Counted from the first letter of the stretch, positions 39,341-48,102 are shown. The stretch is 49,987 nt of DNA from Acidobacteriota bacterium (GCA_027624045.1 JAQBUE010000013.1:1-49987); one strand, 5' to 3'. The notes: a model not told the origin generated them from the sequence alone. Translations and numbers: made by a program.

Positions 39341-41710
39341 TCAGTACAGTAGATAGAGCTGGCGCACGGCTAGAAACGTTTGCCGGTCGCGATCCCACCG
39401 GGCGCGAATAAGGTTCGTGTCGCGCCCCGCCAGTAGTGCTTGCTGAGTTTCCGCGTTTCCGAGTAACTGTTTGGTTTCCTCAAGCCGAACTTGATCTGGA
39501 TAGAGGCGAATCAGCGCAGCCGCGATCTCCAATCCCAGGTGCGTGGCGCGAACGGTCGCGCGGTCGATGACGTTAATCTGCACACCCGAGATCGCGCGGC
39601 CGGCGAACCGTGACGAACCCGGTGTTCGTTCGGCGGCGTAGAATCGCAAGCCTTCCAGGTTCTTCCCTCTCAGCTCGGCGGCCAGTTTGCGCCCCTCGAT
39701 CCAGTCTGCTCCGATGAATTCGAACGGTGTGTCGGTACCACGGCCGACTGAGTAGTTTTTCAAGCCTTCGAGCATTGCGACACCGGGATAAAGGATCGCC
39801 TGCTGCAGCGTTCGAATGTTGGGCGAAGGGTTCACCCACGGCAAACCGGTTTCATCGAACCATTGTTCGCGGCTCCAACCCTCAAGCGGAATCACGTGGA
39901 GATCGGCGCCGATTGAGCGTTCGTTGTTGAACATCCGCGCCAACTCACCGGCCGTCATACCATGCCGAATCGGCATCGGAAAGTAGCCGATGAAAGAGCG
40001 CAGCTCAGCGTCGAGCAGCGGGCCTTCCACGACCGAGCCCGTGATTGGGTTGGGCCTGTCGAGCACGTAAAACGGCTTGCCGTGTTTGGCGGCCTCTTCC
40101 ATCGCGTACCCCATGGTCGTGATGTAGGTGTAGAAACGGGCGCCGATGTCCTGAATGTCGAAGACCAGTACATCGATGTCTTGAAGCATCTCGGCTGTCG
40201 GCCTGCGGCGTCCAGGCTGATAGAGGCTGAAGACGGGAATCGAGCCTGAACCTTTGCCGTCAGCGATGCTCACTTCATCGAGCCGGCCTTCGAGTCCGTG
40301 CTCGGGGCTGAAGATCGCGGCGAGTGTCACTCCCGGGGCCTTCGAGAACAAATCTATGTTGCTGCGTCCCTCGCGGTCAATGCCCGTCTGGTTGGTAATG
40401 AGACCGACACGTTTGCCGCGCAACGGTTCAAATTGATCGCGAACCAGCACGTCGAGTCCGCTGAGAACCTGCGCTGTTGCCCCACGGCGGCGAGCCGCGG
40501 CACCGGCGGCCTGACCGTAGCGCGCGAAGGATGCGCCCCGGATGCGGGCCGCGTCGACTTGCTCGATGCCGCCTGCCACGATGTTCGCAACCTGGGCACG
40601 CAGACTGACGACGGAAGTGTTCGCTTTCGGATGCACGCGATTCGTCATCAGAATGACGAACGTTTCAGTCGCGGGATCGATCCAGATTGAGGTTCCCGTG
40701 AACCCGGTGTGGCCGTACGAACCAGCGGGAAACAAGTCGCCGCGCACGGAAGCATACGGCGATTCTAAATCCCAGCCCAGCCCTCGCAACGCTGTCTTAC
40801 CCAGCGGACTCTGCGGCGATGTCATCTGGGCAACTGCTAGCGGGCTGAGCACGCGCACCGCGCCCAGACGGCCCCCGTTTGACATCATCTGAGCGAATCG
40901 GGCGAGGTCGTCGGCTGTCGAGAAAAGTCCGGCATGGCCCGCTACGCCGCCCATGTAGCGCGATGTCGGGTCATGAACGACTCCGCGCAGTATTTCGCCT
41001 GTCTGCAGCCGTTCGGTCGGCGCGATTCGGCCCGCTAAGGATTTCTCGGGATTGAAGCGGGATTCGGTCATCTCCAGCGGTTCGAAAATGTGCTTGGCGG
41101 CATACTCATCGAGGCGCAATCCGCTGAGTTCGCGGATGACCTCGGCCAGAAGCAGATAGTTGATGTCGCTATAAACGAACCGCGAGCCCGGCGGCGCGAC
41201 GGGAACTTCCTCGTAGGCTTTGCGCACGCCGGTCTCGTAACCGGACCATTCCGGCTGCAAGTCCAGATCGGGCCGCAGTCCCGAGTAATGGGTCAGCAGG
41301 TCGCGAATCCGAATATCCGATTTTCCCTCGGCGAACTTGGACAGGTGTTTCGTGAGACGGTCGTCGAGGCGGAGTTTGCCCTGCTCAAGCAACTGCATCA
41401 CCGATGGAGCCGTCGCTACAACTTTCGTCAACGATGCGCAATCGAAAACGGTGTCCAGCGTCATCGCTTCCTGCGCGGGTTGCAGAGCCCGGAAGCCGTA
41501 GGCCTTGCGATGCACGATCCGCCCGCGATGACCGACTACCAGCACCGCCCCTGGAATAACAGAGTCCGCGACCGCTTCGCCGATCAGGGCGTCGAGCGTC
41601 GCGGTGGTCGGCCACTGTTGAGCCCACCCCACTGACGCCCCGGTCAACAACAGAACAACCAGGCTGAGCATCAGCAAAGCCGCGTGTATGCGAGAAAAGA
41701 CAAGCTTCAT
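39341..41710 (-). CDS. fusion of serine beta-lactamase-like hydrolase and NamZ (DUF1343)
   Basis: A 789-residue exported fusion. After a signal peptide (LMLSLVVLLLTGASVGWAQQ), residues about 35-380 are a beta-lactamase/class C-type serine hydrolase. It has CASLTK (SxxK nucleophile), VYSDINYLLL (a Tyr motif, YSD for the usual YxN) and GSYGHTGFTG (HTG triad element). Residues about 410-789 are DUF1343/NamZ: RVGLITNQTGIDREGRSNID, TLAAIFSPEHGLEG, VFDIQDIGARFYTYIT, VLDRPNPITG. NamZ is an exo-beta-N-acetylmuramidase. In Bacillus the separate namZ (ybbC) and amiE (ybbE, a beta-lactamase-like amidase) lie together with nagZ. Here they are one chain, which could cut peptides and then MurNAc from peptidoglycan fragments. 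The start at 41710 has AGGAG nine bases before it. Confidence 0.85.
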   Translation of the reverse strand: MKLVFSRIHAALLMLSLVVLLLTGASVGWAQQWPTTATLDALIGEAVADSVIPGAVLVVGHRGRIVHRKAYGFRALQPAQEAMTLDTVFDCASLTKVVATAPSVMQLLEQGKLRLDDRLTKHLSKFAEGKSDIRIRDLLTHYSGLRPDLDLQPEWSGYETGVRKAYEEVPVAPPGSRFVYSDINYLLLAEVIRELSGLRLDEYAAKHIFEPLEMTESRFNPEKSLAGRIAPTERLQTGEILRGVVHDPTSRYMGGVAGHAGLFSTADDLARFAQMMSNGGRLGAVRVLSPLAVAQMTSPQSPLGKTALRGLGWDLESPYASVRGDLFPAGSYGHTGFTGTSIWIDPATETFVILMTNRVHPKANTSVVSLRAQVANIVAGGIEQVDAARIRGASFARYGQAAGAAARRRGATAQVLSGLDVLVRDQFEPLRGKRVGLITNQTGIDREGRSNIDLFSKAPGVTLAAIFSPEHGLEGRLDEVSIADGKGSGSIPVFSLYQPGRRRPTAEMLQDIDVLVFDIQDIGARFYTYITTMGYAMEEAAKHGKPFYVLDRPNPITGSVVEGPLLDAELRSFIGYFPMPIRHGMTAGELARMFNNERSIGADLHVIPLEGWSREQWFDETGLPWVNPSPNIRTLQQAILYPGVAMLEGLKNYSVGRGTDTPFEFIGADWIEGRKLAAELRGKNLEGLRFYAAERTPGSSRFAGRAISGVQINVIDRATVRATHLGLEIAAALIRLYPDQVRLEETKQLLGNAETQQALLAGRDTNLIRARWDRDRQTFLAVRQLYLLY

Positions 41711-41766
41711 CCCAAACACTCCTACGGGACTAAAAAAGGCAACCACGCACTACCGCGGCTCGAAGC

Positions 41767-42000
41767 TCAGCGCGTGGCATGGTTCCGGCAGCGGATAACC
41801 CAGCGACCGTCCGAAAGACGCAACTCATAGTTCAACCCGTCATCACCAATGACGCGAAAACACTCTGCGTGCGGCTCACGCCAGCGGCGTGCAATCCGGC
41901 GCACCGCGACCTTCCGGCCGTCCCACATGAATCGCAGCGGAGCCTCATCGGCTCGGCACCCGGAATACGATTCGACCGTGCGCCCCATCACTGGTCTCAA
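41767..42000 (-). CDS. small DUF6504-like protein
   Basis: A 77-residue protein, or about 73 from MGRTVESYS. It resembles the small DUF6504-type proteins: RTVESYSGCRADEAPLRFMW, then KVAVRRIARRWREPHAECFR and YELRLSDGRWVIRC. It is a compact beta fold rich in Arg and Trp. Relatives are often next to translesion-polymerase genes; here it follows ruvB by 34 bp and precedes the NamZ fusion by 56 bp. A link to DNA repair is suggested by position only. The family name is from memory and should be checked. Confidence 0.6.
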   Translation of the reverse strand: MRPVMGRTVESYSGCRADEAPLRFMWDGRKVAVRRIARRWREPHAECFRVIGDDGLNYELRLSDGRWVIRCRNHATR

Positions 42001-42034
42001 TCCTAACGCAAGACCACGCCACTGGAAGCTGAGG

Positions 42035-43060
42035 TTAAAAAGTTAGGTTCACTTGCGGGCCTTGACGCATCTCAATTCGAAAATACTCGAACGCCAGACG
42101 GGTGCCGACGCGGCCACGCGGCGTGCGATCGAGAAAACCGAGCTGCATCAGATAGGGCTCGTAGACTTCTTCGATGGTGTTGGCATCTTCACCGACCGAC
42201 GCGGCGATCGTATTGAGCCCGACCGGCCCGCCGGCGTACTTGCCGAGGATGGTTCGCATGACCTTCTGATCGATCTCGTCGAGCCCGTGCGGATCGACCT
42301 CCAGCAGGTCAAGGGCAATACGGGCTGTTTCCTGATTGATGGTTCCATCCGCGCGGACTTGCGAATAGTCGCGCACGCGGCGCAGCAGCCGGTTCGCGAT
42401 GCGTGGCGTGCCGCGGCTGCGCTGCGCGATTTCTGTCGCGCCGTTTTCGTCGATTTCGAGCTCGAGCATGCCGGCTGAGCGGAAGACGATTTTCTTTAGG
42501 TCCGCGACGTCATACGGATTCAGCCGCAGCGTCAAGCCGAAGCGTCCCCGCAGGGGCGCCGAGAGCAGTCCTGCGCGTGTCGTGGCCCCGATGGCAGTAA
42601 AGGGCGGCAGCGGGATAGAGTGCGTGCGCGCGCCAGGTCCGGCCCCGATCATCAGGTCGACGCGGAAGTCTTCCAGCGCGGCGTAGAGCATCTCTTCCAC
42701 ATCGGGCAACAGGCGGTGAATCTCGTCCACGAAGAAGACTTGGCGCGCTTCCATGGCGGTGAGAGCGCCGGTCAGATCGAGCTTCTTCTGAAGCACGGGC
42801 CCGGACGTCAGATCGACCCGCACATTGAGTTCGTTGGCGATGATGTTGGCGAGTGTCGTCTTGCCTAGGCCGGGCGGCCCGTAGAGCAGCACGTGATCCA
42901 TCGCTTCGCCGCGGCCGCGGGCGGCCTCGATGGCGATGGATAGGTTTTCCTTGAGCTTGGTTTGCCCGACGAAATCGGCCAGGGATTTCGGACGCAGCGT
43001 TATATCGAATTGGCGGTCCTCGTCTTCGGGTTCCGGCGAGACGATGCGCTGATCCGGCAT
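42035..43060 (-). CDS. ruvB: Holliday junction ATP-dependent helicase RuvB
   Basis: A 341-residue RuvB, the motor that drives branch migration at Holliday junctions with RuvA. Motifs in order are LADFVGQTKLKENLSIAIEA and the Walker A LLYGPPGLGKTTLANIIANE. FFVDEIHRLLPDVEEMLYAA (Walker B) follows, then the sensor IGATTRAGLLSAPLRGRFGL with the Arg finger. The C-terminal winged helix has RIANRLLRRVRDYSQVRADG, EIDQKVMRTILGKYAGGPVG and LGFLDRTPRGRVGTRLAFEY. It is full length. It follows ruvA by 10 bp. ruvC is not in the window. Confidence 0.95.
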   Translation of the reverse strand: MPDQRIVSPEPEDEDRQFDITLRPKSLADFVGQTKLKENLSIAIEAARGRGEAMDHVLLYGPPGLGKTTLANIIANELNVRVDLTSGPVLQKKLDLTGALTAMEARQVFFVDEIHRLLPDVEEMLYAALEDFRVDLMIGAGPGARTHSIPLPPFTAIGATTRAGLLSAPLRGRFGLTLRLNPYDVADLKKIVFRSAGMLELEIDENGATEIAQRSRGTPRIANRLLRRVRDYSQVRADGTINQETARIALDLLEVDPHGLDEIDQKVMRTILGKYAGGPVGLNTIAASVGEDANTIEEVYEPYLMQLGFLDRTPRGRVGTRLAFEYFRIEMRQGPQVNLTF

Positions 43061-43070
43061 GGCTTTCAGC

Positions 43071-43664
43071 TTAGCGGCTCATCAACTCCATCGAGCGCCG
43101 AAAGAGAGGCTCGAACTCGGGGGCGACGCCGTCGGCAATTGCTTTACGTACTGCCTTGTCGGCGGAGTCGCGATTGCATCCCAGGTTGAGCAGGGCCGAG
43201 ATAACGTCCCGTTGGATGGCCCCGAGAAGCGTGACGCCATCAGGAAGCTCATCCTCGCCGAGGGGCCCGAGCTTCTCGCGAAGTTCCAGGGCGATGCGCT
43301 CAGCGGTCTTGCGTCCGACGCCGGGAATACGGGTCAGGCGTTGTGCGTCAGCGGCGCGGATGGCGTCGAGCAGCTCAGCGGTGGGGAGCCCGGACAGGAT
43401 CGTGATGGCCAGGCGTGGACCGATGCCGCTGATCACGATAAGCTTCTCGAACAGGTCTTTCTCCCGCTCGCCAAGGAAGCCGTACAGCGAGAGCGCGTCC
43501 TCGCGGACATGGGTATGAATTAGCAGGGTGACTTGCTCGCCGACTTCCCCGAGGTGCGAGAAAGTCGAGACCGGCACCATCACGGCGTAGCCGACGCCGC
43601 CGCAATCGATCACGGCGCGATTCGGTTGCTTTTCAAGCAGTTTTCCTCGGAGGGAAGCGATCAT
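43071..43664 (-). CDS. ruvA: Holliday junction DNA-binding protein RuvA
   Basis: A 197-residue RuvA. The OB domain is MIASLRGKLLEKQPNRAVID with GVGYAVMVPVSTF. The helix-hairpin-helix pair is LIVISGIGPRLAITILSGLP and RLTRIPGVGRKTAERIALEL (binding the junction arms). The C-terminal domain III, for RuvB contact, is GAIQRDVISALLNLGCNRDS. It tetramerises on Holliday junctions. A TATAAT box sits upstream at 43697-43702. Confidence 0.95.
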   Translation of the reverse strand: MIASLRGKLLEKQPNRAVIDCGGVGYAVMVPVSTFSHLGEVGEQVTLLIHTHVREDALSLYGFLGEREKDLFEKLIVISGIGPRLAITILSGLPTAELLDAIRAADAQRLTRIPGVGRKTAERIALELREKLGPLGEDELPDGVTLLGAIQRDVISALLNLGCNRDSADKAVRKAIADGVAPEFEPLFRRSMELMSR

Positions 43665-43696
43665 GCAGGCAGGCGCGGCGGGGCCGAAGTAGCCTG

Positions 43697-43702
43697 ATTA
43701 TA
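43697..43702 (-). promoter_or_regulatory. perfect -10 box upstream of ruvA
   Basis: TATAAT on the minus strand, 32 bp before the ruvA start at 43664. No good -35 box is 16-18 bp upstream, so strength is uncertain. The rsmE gene starts 70 bp away on the other strand. Confidence 0.4.
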
Positions 43703-43771
43703 GCTGGCGCTTCCGGCCTAAGGGTGAGGGTCTCGCAAAACGGCCTTCCCATCCGGCTATGATTACCAGCA

Positions 43772-44494
43772 ATGGCGTTGCGGCGAGTGTTTGTTGATGA
43801 TGTGCGGGACGGGGAGACCGAGGTCGAAGGAGCGGAGGCGCATCACTTGGCGCGCGTTGTTCGTCTCAAGACCGGCGAGGAAGTCGAGCTCTCCGATGGG
43901 TGCCGCTTGTTCCGGGCGCGGGTGACCGATGCCGCTCAGCGGCGCGTGCGATTCGTCGTGGAAGAGGAGCTGCCGGCTCTGGATGATCCGACACCGCAGG
44001 TCGTGCTACAAATCGCCCTGTTCCAGTTTCCGCGCTTTGAGTGGGCGCTCGAGAAGGCGACTGAACTGGGCGTGGGCCGAGTGATTCCGGTAATCGCCGA
44101 GCGCAGCGAAAACCATTTGGTGAAGGCGGCGCCAAAGCGGCTGGAGCGCTGGCGGCGTATCGCCGAACAAGCTGCTCAGCAGTCCCGGCGCATGGCTGCC
44201 GCGGTTGTCGACGACCCACTCGGGCTTGACGCCTTGCTCAGCAGCGAGGCCGCCGGAGCGCGGCTCGTGTTGCACCCGGGCGGCGATCCGCTTGCCGCTG
44301 TCTTGGCGCGGACATGCGGGCAACCCTTCCGGTTGCTGGTCGGCCCTGAAGGCGGCTGGACGGATGCCGAAGTCGCCCTAGCGGAGGCGGCCGGTTACCG
44401 GCGGGCAGGAATGGGCGGGTTGATCCTGCGCTGCGAGACCGCGGCGATTGCGGCCTTGTCCGTCATCACGCACATAGCGCGGCCCGAGCGCTAG
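43772..44494 (+). CDS. rsmE: 16S rRNA (uracil(1498)-N3)-methyltransferase RsmE
   Basis: A 240-residue RsmE of the SPOUT class. An N-terminal PUA-like domain is formed by RRVFVDDVRDGETEVEGAEA and HHLARVVRLKTGEEVELSDG. The knotted SAM domain holds ALEKATELGVGRVIPVIAER, RRIAEQAAQQSRRMAAAV, FRLLVGPEGGWTDAEVALAE and GLILRCETAAIAAL. Methylates U1498 of 16S rRNA in E. coli. It is divergent from ruvA by 107 bp and followed by a stem-loop at 44496. Confidence 0.92.
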   Translation: MALRRVFVDDVRDGETEVEGAEAHHLARVVRLKTGEEVELSDGCRLFRARVTDAAQRRVRFVVEEELPALDDPTPQVVLQIALFQFPRFEWALEKATELGVGRVIPVIAERSENHLVKAAPKRLERWRRIAEQAAQQSRRMAAAVVDDPLGLDALLSSEAAGARLVLHPGGDPLAAVLARTCGQPFRLLVGPEGGWTDAEVALAEAAGYRRAGMGGLILRCETAAIAALSVITHIARPER

Positions 44495-44495
44495 G

Positions 44496-44513
44496 GGAGT
44501 TGCTATCAACTCC
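44496..44513. terminator. stem-loop just after rsmE
   Basis: GGAGTTG, loop CTAT, CAACTCC: a perfect 7-bp hairpin two bases after the rsmE stop. No T-run follows, so it is at best a weak intrinsic terminator. The next 170 bp to the phosphoesterase gene hold nothing else that can be recognised. Confidence 0.4.
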
Positions 44514-44684
44514 TGGAGCCAAACGCCGATATATAACCCTATGAGTACCTGTTCGGCTGCAACCTCCGACTGTGGCGGCCGTCTAGGTGCCGACTGGGTG
44601 CCGCTTGCGGCATTCCCGAACGTAGATCTGAGACGTTCCACGATGGACGCAGCGAACGCTTCTCCGCGAACATAAGAGACGCGC

Positions 44685-45914
44685 GTGCTTGCACACGGCT
44701 TGGCCATGTATCCGTATTCGCACCCACTTAGTTTCGAGATCGCGCTGAGGGCGGTTGAACTCATCGTTGTTTTGGCACACCTGCATCTCGGCTTGTTCGT
44801 ATTGCGGCACTTGCCGGCAGCACCTTGGAGCCGATGGGCGGCGGGGGCCGCGCTGTTAACGGGACTGCTGCTGGCGGGTCCGTCGGCGCTCATGGAATGG
44901 GATACACGCTTCCTGGACTGGACGGCGCCCGTGCCATGGAAGCTGGCGAGCGCGGTTTGGGTTGTGGGCCTGTTCGGCGCCTACGCGGTTTTCCTTGGAC
45001 ATGAGTTCTGGCGATGGATGGAACGCCGCGGCGGGTCTCGCGCGGCTTCCGGGGTCGCGGACGGGTCGCTCGGCCTCATCGCTCCAGTCGGCCCTGCCTC
45101 GCGCCGCGCCTTTGTGACGGCTGCCGTCGCGCCGTTTGTGATCGCGGGCTATGGGACGTTCGCGGGCCGCAAGCAAATCGAAGTAGAGGAGATCGACATA
45201 GCCCTGCGCGGGCTCCCCGCTGATCTCGATGGTCTGCGGCTGGCGCAAGTCAGCGATCTTCACTGCGGCTCATTTCTTACCCTGCGGGATGTCCAGCGCG
45301 TCGTCGCGATGGTGAATGAGACACGGCCGCACATAGCGCTCGTGACGGGGGACCTGATTACAAGGCCCAATGATCCGCTCACGCCCTGTATCGAGGCATT
45401 AGCCGGACTGCGGGCCGACGCGGGCATTTGGGGATGCATGGGAAATCACGAAATGTATTCGCTCTGCGAGAGATTCACCGAGGCCTATGGCCGCGCTCGG
45501 GGCATCGAGTTTCTGAGGGGGACATCGAAGACCCTCCGTTTTGGGAATGCCGAGCTGAATCTTGCCGGCGTTGATTATCAACGCAGCAAGCAGCCCTACC
45601 TCGAAGGCGCACAGGATCTCATCAAGCAGGGCGTGCTCAATGTGCTGCTTTCGCATAACCCGGACGTTTTCCCTGTCGCGGCCGATCTGGGTTATGATCT
45701 TGTGATCTCGGGGCACACGCACGGCGGCCAGATTACGGTTGAGATTATCGAGCAGTGGGCCAACCCTGGGCGATTCTTTACGCCGTTCGTCACTGGCGAA
45801 TACCGCCGCGGCGACTCCGCGTTGTACGTCAGCCGGGGCATTGGAACCGTGAGCCTCCCGATGCGGATCGGGGCGATGCCGGAAATTACGCTCTTGCGCC
45901 TACGCCGCGCTTAG
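44685..45914 (+). CDS. membrane-anchored calcineurin-like phosphoesterase (YaeI/YkuE-type)
   Basis: A 409-residue enzyme. Three N-terminal helices (SFEIALRAVELIVVLAHLHL, AAGAALLTGLLLAGPSALM, AVWVVGLFGAYAVFLGHEF) anchor it, then a catalytic domain has the metallophosphatase blocks LAQVSDLHCGSF, VTGDLITRPND, GCMGNHEMYS, LLSHNPDVF and VISGHTHGGQ (di-metal ligands D, H, D, N, H, H). Family members hydrolyse lipid A, UDP-sugar or other phosphoesters at the membrane. The start is GTG with AAGAGA upstream; ATG at 44706 is an alternative. The stop lies in a 16-bp tandem duplication. Confidence 0.85.
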   Translation: MLAHGLAMYPYSHPLSFEIALRAVELIVVLAHLHLGLFVLRHLPAAPWSRWAAGAALLTGLLLAGPSALMEWDTRFLDWTAPVPWKLASAVWVVGLFGAYAVFLGHEFWRWMERRGGSRAASGVADGSLGLIAPVGPASRRAFVTAAVAPFVIAGYGTFAGRKQIEVEEIDIALRGLPADLDGLRLAQVSDLHCGSFLTLRDVQRVVAMVNETRPHIALVTGDLITRPNDPLTPCIEALAGLRADAGIWGCMGNHEMYSLCERFTEAYGRARGIEFLRGTSKTLRFGNAELNLAGVDYQRSKQPYLEGAQDLIKQGVLNVLLSHNPDVFPVAADLGYDLVISGHTHGGQITVEIIEQWANPGRFFTPFVTGEYRRGDSALYVSRGIGTVSLPMRIGAMPEITLLRLRRA

Positions 45915-45940
45915 AATACGCCGAACTTAGAACACGCCGG
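45909..45940 (+). repeat. 16-bp tandem duplication across a stop codon
   Basis: GCTTAGAATACGCCGA (45909-45924) is followed at once by ACTTAGAACACGCCGG (45925-45940), 13 of 16 identical. TAG in the first copy is the stop codon of the membrane phosphoesterase gene. A looser third unit may precede (45893 on). Confidence 0.6.
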
Positions 45941-45968
45941 CCTAACAAGCCCTCAAGACTTCCGAACC

Positions 45969-46721
45969 ATGCGATACCTCGTCGTCAGCGACATTCACGC
46001 CAATTGGGAAGCGCTCCAAGCGGTGCTCGAAGATGCCGAGGGAAAGTACGAGACGATCGTTTGCTTGGGCGATGTAGTCGGTTACGGTGCCGACCCGAAT
46101 CCGGTGACTGAATGGGTGCGGGACAACGTGGCGAACGTGATTCGGGGCAATCACGATAAGGTCTGTTGCGGGCTCGAAGACCCGGTGCTGTTCAATCCCG
46201 TCGCCGCGAAGGCCGCCCGCTGGACGTTGGAACAGCTTACAGCGGAGAATCGCGAGTTTCTGCGCGGCCTTGCAAAAGGGCCTGTCGAGGAGGATGGCTT
46301 CCTGATGGTCCACGGCTCCGTTCTCGATGAAGACGAATATCTGCTGGACCCACGCGATACGGTGCTGCAGTTCGTTAACGCCAAAGGCAAGCCCGTGTTC
46401 TTCGGCCACACCCACGTGCAAGGCGGCTTTCTGTTGTGGCAGGCGGGAGAGAAATCGAAGCCGGCGGCTTTCGAGCCTGACGCGTCCGAGCCCGCCGGAA
46501 GCGAGCTGCGATTGCGGCCCGAGCGCGGGCAGTTGGTCAATCCCGGTTCAGTGGGCCAACCGCGAGATTTGAACCCTCTCGCGGCCTACGCTCTTTACAA
46601 CTCCAAGAGCGGTGTCGTCGAGTTTCGGCGCTGTGCGTACGACCTCGCCACCGCGCAGAAGAAGATTCGTGATGCGGGCCTGCCTCCGGCCCTGGCGGAC
46701 CGGCTGGCCTTAGGCCGTTAA
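45969..46721 (+). CDS. cytosolic calcineurin-like phosphoesterase (YfcE/Ap4A-hydrolase-like)
   Basis: A 250-residue metallophosphatase. Blocks are YLVVSDIHANWEALQAVLED, IVCLGDVVGYGADPNP, VIRGNHDKVCCG, FLMVHGSVLDEDEY and VFFGHTHVQGGF, ending in LVNPGSVGQPRDLNPLAAYA, the usual C-terminal GSVGQPRD. The set fits small-molecule phosphodiesterases/Ap4A hydrolase-like proteins. No signal peptide. It starts 54 bp after the first phosphoesterase, on the same strand, so the two are likely a pair. A basic Glu/Pro stretch between 145 and 180 is not a standard part. Confidence 0.86.
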   Translation: MRYLVVSDIHANWEALQAVLEDAEGKYETIVCLGDVVGYGADPNPVTEWVRDNVANVIRGNHDKVCCGLEDPVLFNPVAAKAARWTLEQLTAENREFLRGLAKGPVEEDGFLMVHGSVLDEDEYLLDPRDTVLQFVNAKGKPVFFGHTHVQGGFLLWQAGEKSKPAAFEPDASEPAGSELRLRPERGQLVNPGSVGQPRDLNPLAAYALYNSKSGVVEFRRCAYDLATAQKKIRDAGLPPALADRLALGR

Positions 46722-46759
46722 GCCATGACGGTCTCAGTCTGGAGATCACTCCCGCTTTC

Positions 46760-46791
46760 TCTGCTATGCGGTAACTCTGCTATGCCGTAAC
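46760..46791 (-). repeat. 16-bp tandem duplication across a stop codon
   Basis: TCTGCTATGCGGTAAC (46760-46775) and TCTGCTATGCCGTAAC (46776-46791) differ by one base. On the minus strand the second copy encodes the last codons and TAG stop (46780-46782) of the GH109-like gene, so the first copy repeats that end downstream. Confidence 0.65.
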
Positions 46792-48102
46792 AATGCCCAA
46801 CGGCTTGCGGCTTATCCAGTTACCGCGGGTGAAGTCCGGGAAGTCGACGGTCTTGCTGTTCGCGGCGATCGAGCGTTCACTCAGTTCGGTCACGGCGCTC
46901 AAGGCCGCACCGTCGTAGACATCGCTGTCGAGAGGCTGGCCGTTCCGCAGGCAGTAGATGAGGCGATAGGCCTGGACGAAGTCCATGCCGCCGTGGCCGG
47001 AACCTTGGGCTCGCTCTTCGAGTGCTCGCCAGAGAGGGTGCTCGAACTGGTCGGCGTAGGCGGCGATGAGATCTTCCCAGTCGTGTCCGGGGCTCTTGCC
47101 GTCGAGGTGAATTTTAGCTTCGGGGTACTTTTGCACGATGCCCTTGGTGCCTTGAATCAAATAGTCGCGGCTGTAGGGGCGGGGGGTGTTGGTGTCGTGG
47201 GTGACGAGAACGGTCTGGCCGGCGCGGGTGCGGATTAATGACGTCACGACATCGCCCAAAGCGACATCGAGCTTCGCCTGCGGACTGTCAGTGCCGAATT
47301 CGGCGGCGGCATACTCATGCAGGCTTTGGGACTTCGAGCTCATCGCGACCATGTGATCGAACTGGTTGCCGCGGTTGATGTTCAGGCATTGCGCGACGGG
47401 GCCGAGGCCGTGCGTCGGATACAGATCAGCGTTGCGCCGAAGGGAGTGCTGCAACCGCCAAAGCTTGCGGCCGTTGCTGTCGTTAAACTTGCCGGCGCGC
47501 AGGTCGTGCAAGTAGCCGCAGCGGGCATGGATGAGATCGCCAAAGAGGTTCTGGCGAACCATGTTGAGCACCATGAGCTCGACGCGGTCGTAGTTACAGT
47601 TTTCCATTTGGATGCAGTAGCGGCCGGTCTGCTCGGAAGTTTCAACGAGTTCCCAACACTCGTCGAGCGTTGTGGCGATGGGGACTTCGCTGGCGGCGTG
47701 CTTGCCCTTCTTCATGGCCTCGACGCAGACCGCCGTGTGCAACTCCCAGGGCGTCGCGGTGAAAACGAGGTCGAGATCGTCGCGGTCGCAGAGGCGTTTG
47801 TAGTCGGTTTCGCCCCGCGAATAGGGTTCCGGTTGCACCTGGCCGGCATCGGTGACCATCTTCTGGGCGCGAACGACGTTGGCCTCGACGATGTCGCATA
47901 TGGCGCGGACCTCGACGCCTTCCATCTTCAAGAGATTGCCGAGGTCACCGCGGCCTCGCCCTCCGACGCCGACGAAACCGATGCGGACTTTGTCCATCGG
48001 TTTGGCGGTGCGCTCTGGAGGGGCGGCGGCCGCGAGCGAGGCGGCGGCACCGGTTGCGGCGATTTGGTTGAGAAATTGTCTTCGGTTGTAGGGTTTTGAC
48101 AT
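46780..48102 (-). CDS. GH109-like alpha-N-acetylgalactosaminidase, secreted
   Basis: A 440-residue Gfo/Idh/MocA-fold protein with a Tat-type signal (NRRQFLNQIAATGAAASLAA). After KVRIGFVGVGGRGRGDLGNL (NAD-binding), typical GH109 strings follow: MENCNYDRVELMVLNMVRQN, GYLHDLRAGKF, and YPTHGLGPVAQCLNINRGN. GH109 enzymes cleave alpha-GalNAc using bound NAD+ by a redox-elimination route, and were found for converting blood-group A. The catalytic His/Tyr lie in these segments. It is thus probably a periplasmic glycosidase rather than a dehydrogenase. Its stop falls in a 16-bp tandem duplication. It is divergent from the nitrilase-like gene (227 bp). Confidence 0.83.
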   Translation of the reverse strand: MSKPYNRRQFLNQIAATGAAASLAAAAPPERTAKPMDKVRIGFVGVGGRGRGDLGNLLKMEGVEVRAICDIVEANVVRAQKMVTDAGQVQPEPYSRGETDYKRLCDRDDLDLVFTATPWELHTAVCVEAMKKGKHAASEVPIATTLDECWELVETSEQTGRYCIQMENCNYDRVELMVLNMVRQNLFGDLIHARCGYLHDLRAGKFNDSNGRKLWRLQHSLRRNADLYPTHGLGPVAQCLNINRGNQFDHMVAMSSKSQSLHEYAAAEFGTDSPQAKLDVALGDVVTSLIRTRAGQTVLVTHDTNTPRPYSRDYLIQGTKGIVQKYPEAKIHLDGKSPGHDWEDLIAAYADQFEHPLWRALEERAQGSGHGGMDFVQAYRLIYCLRNGQPLDSDVYDGAALSAVTELSERSIAANSKTVDFPDFTRGNWISRKPLGIVTA

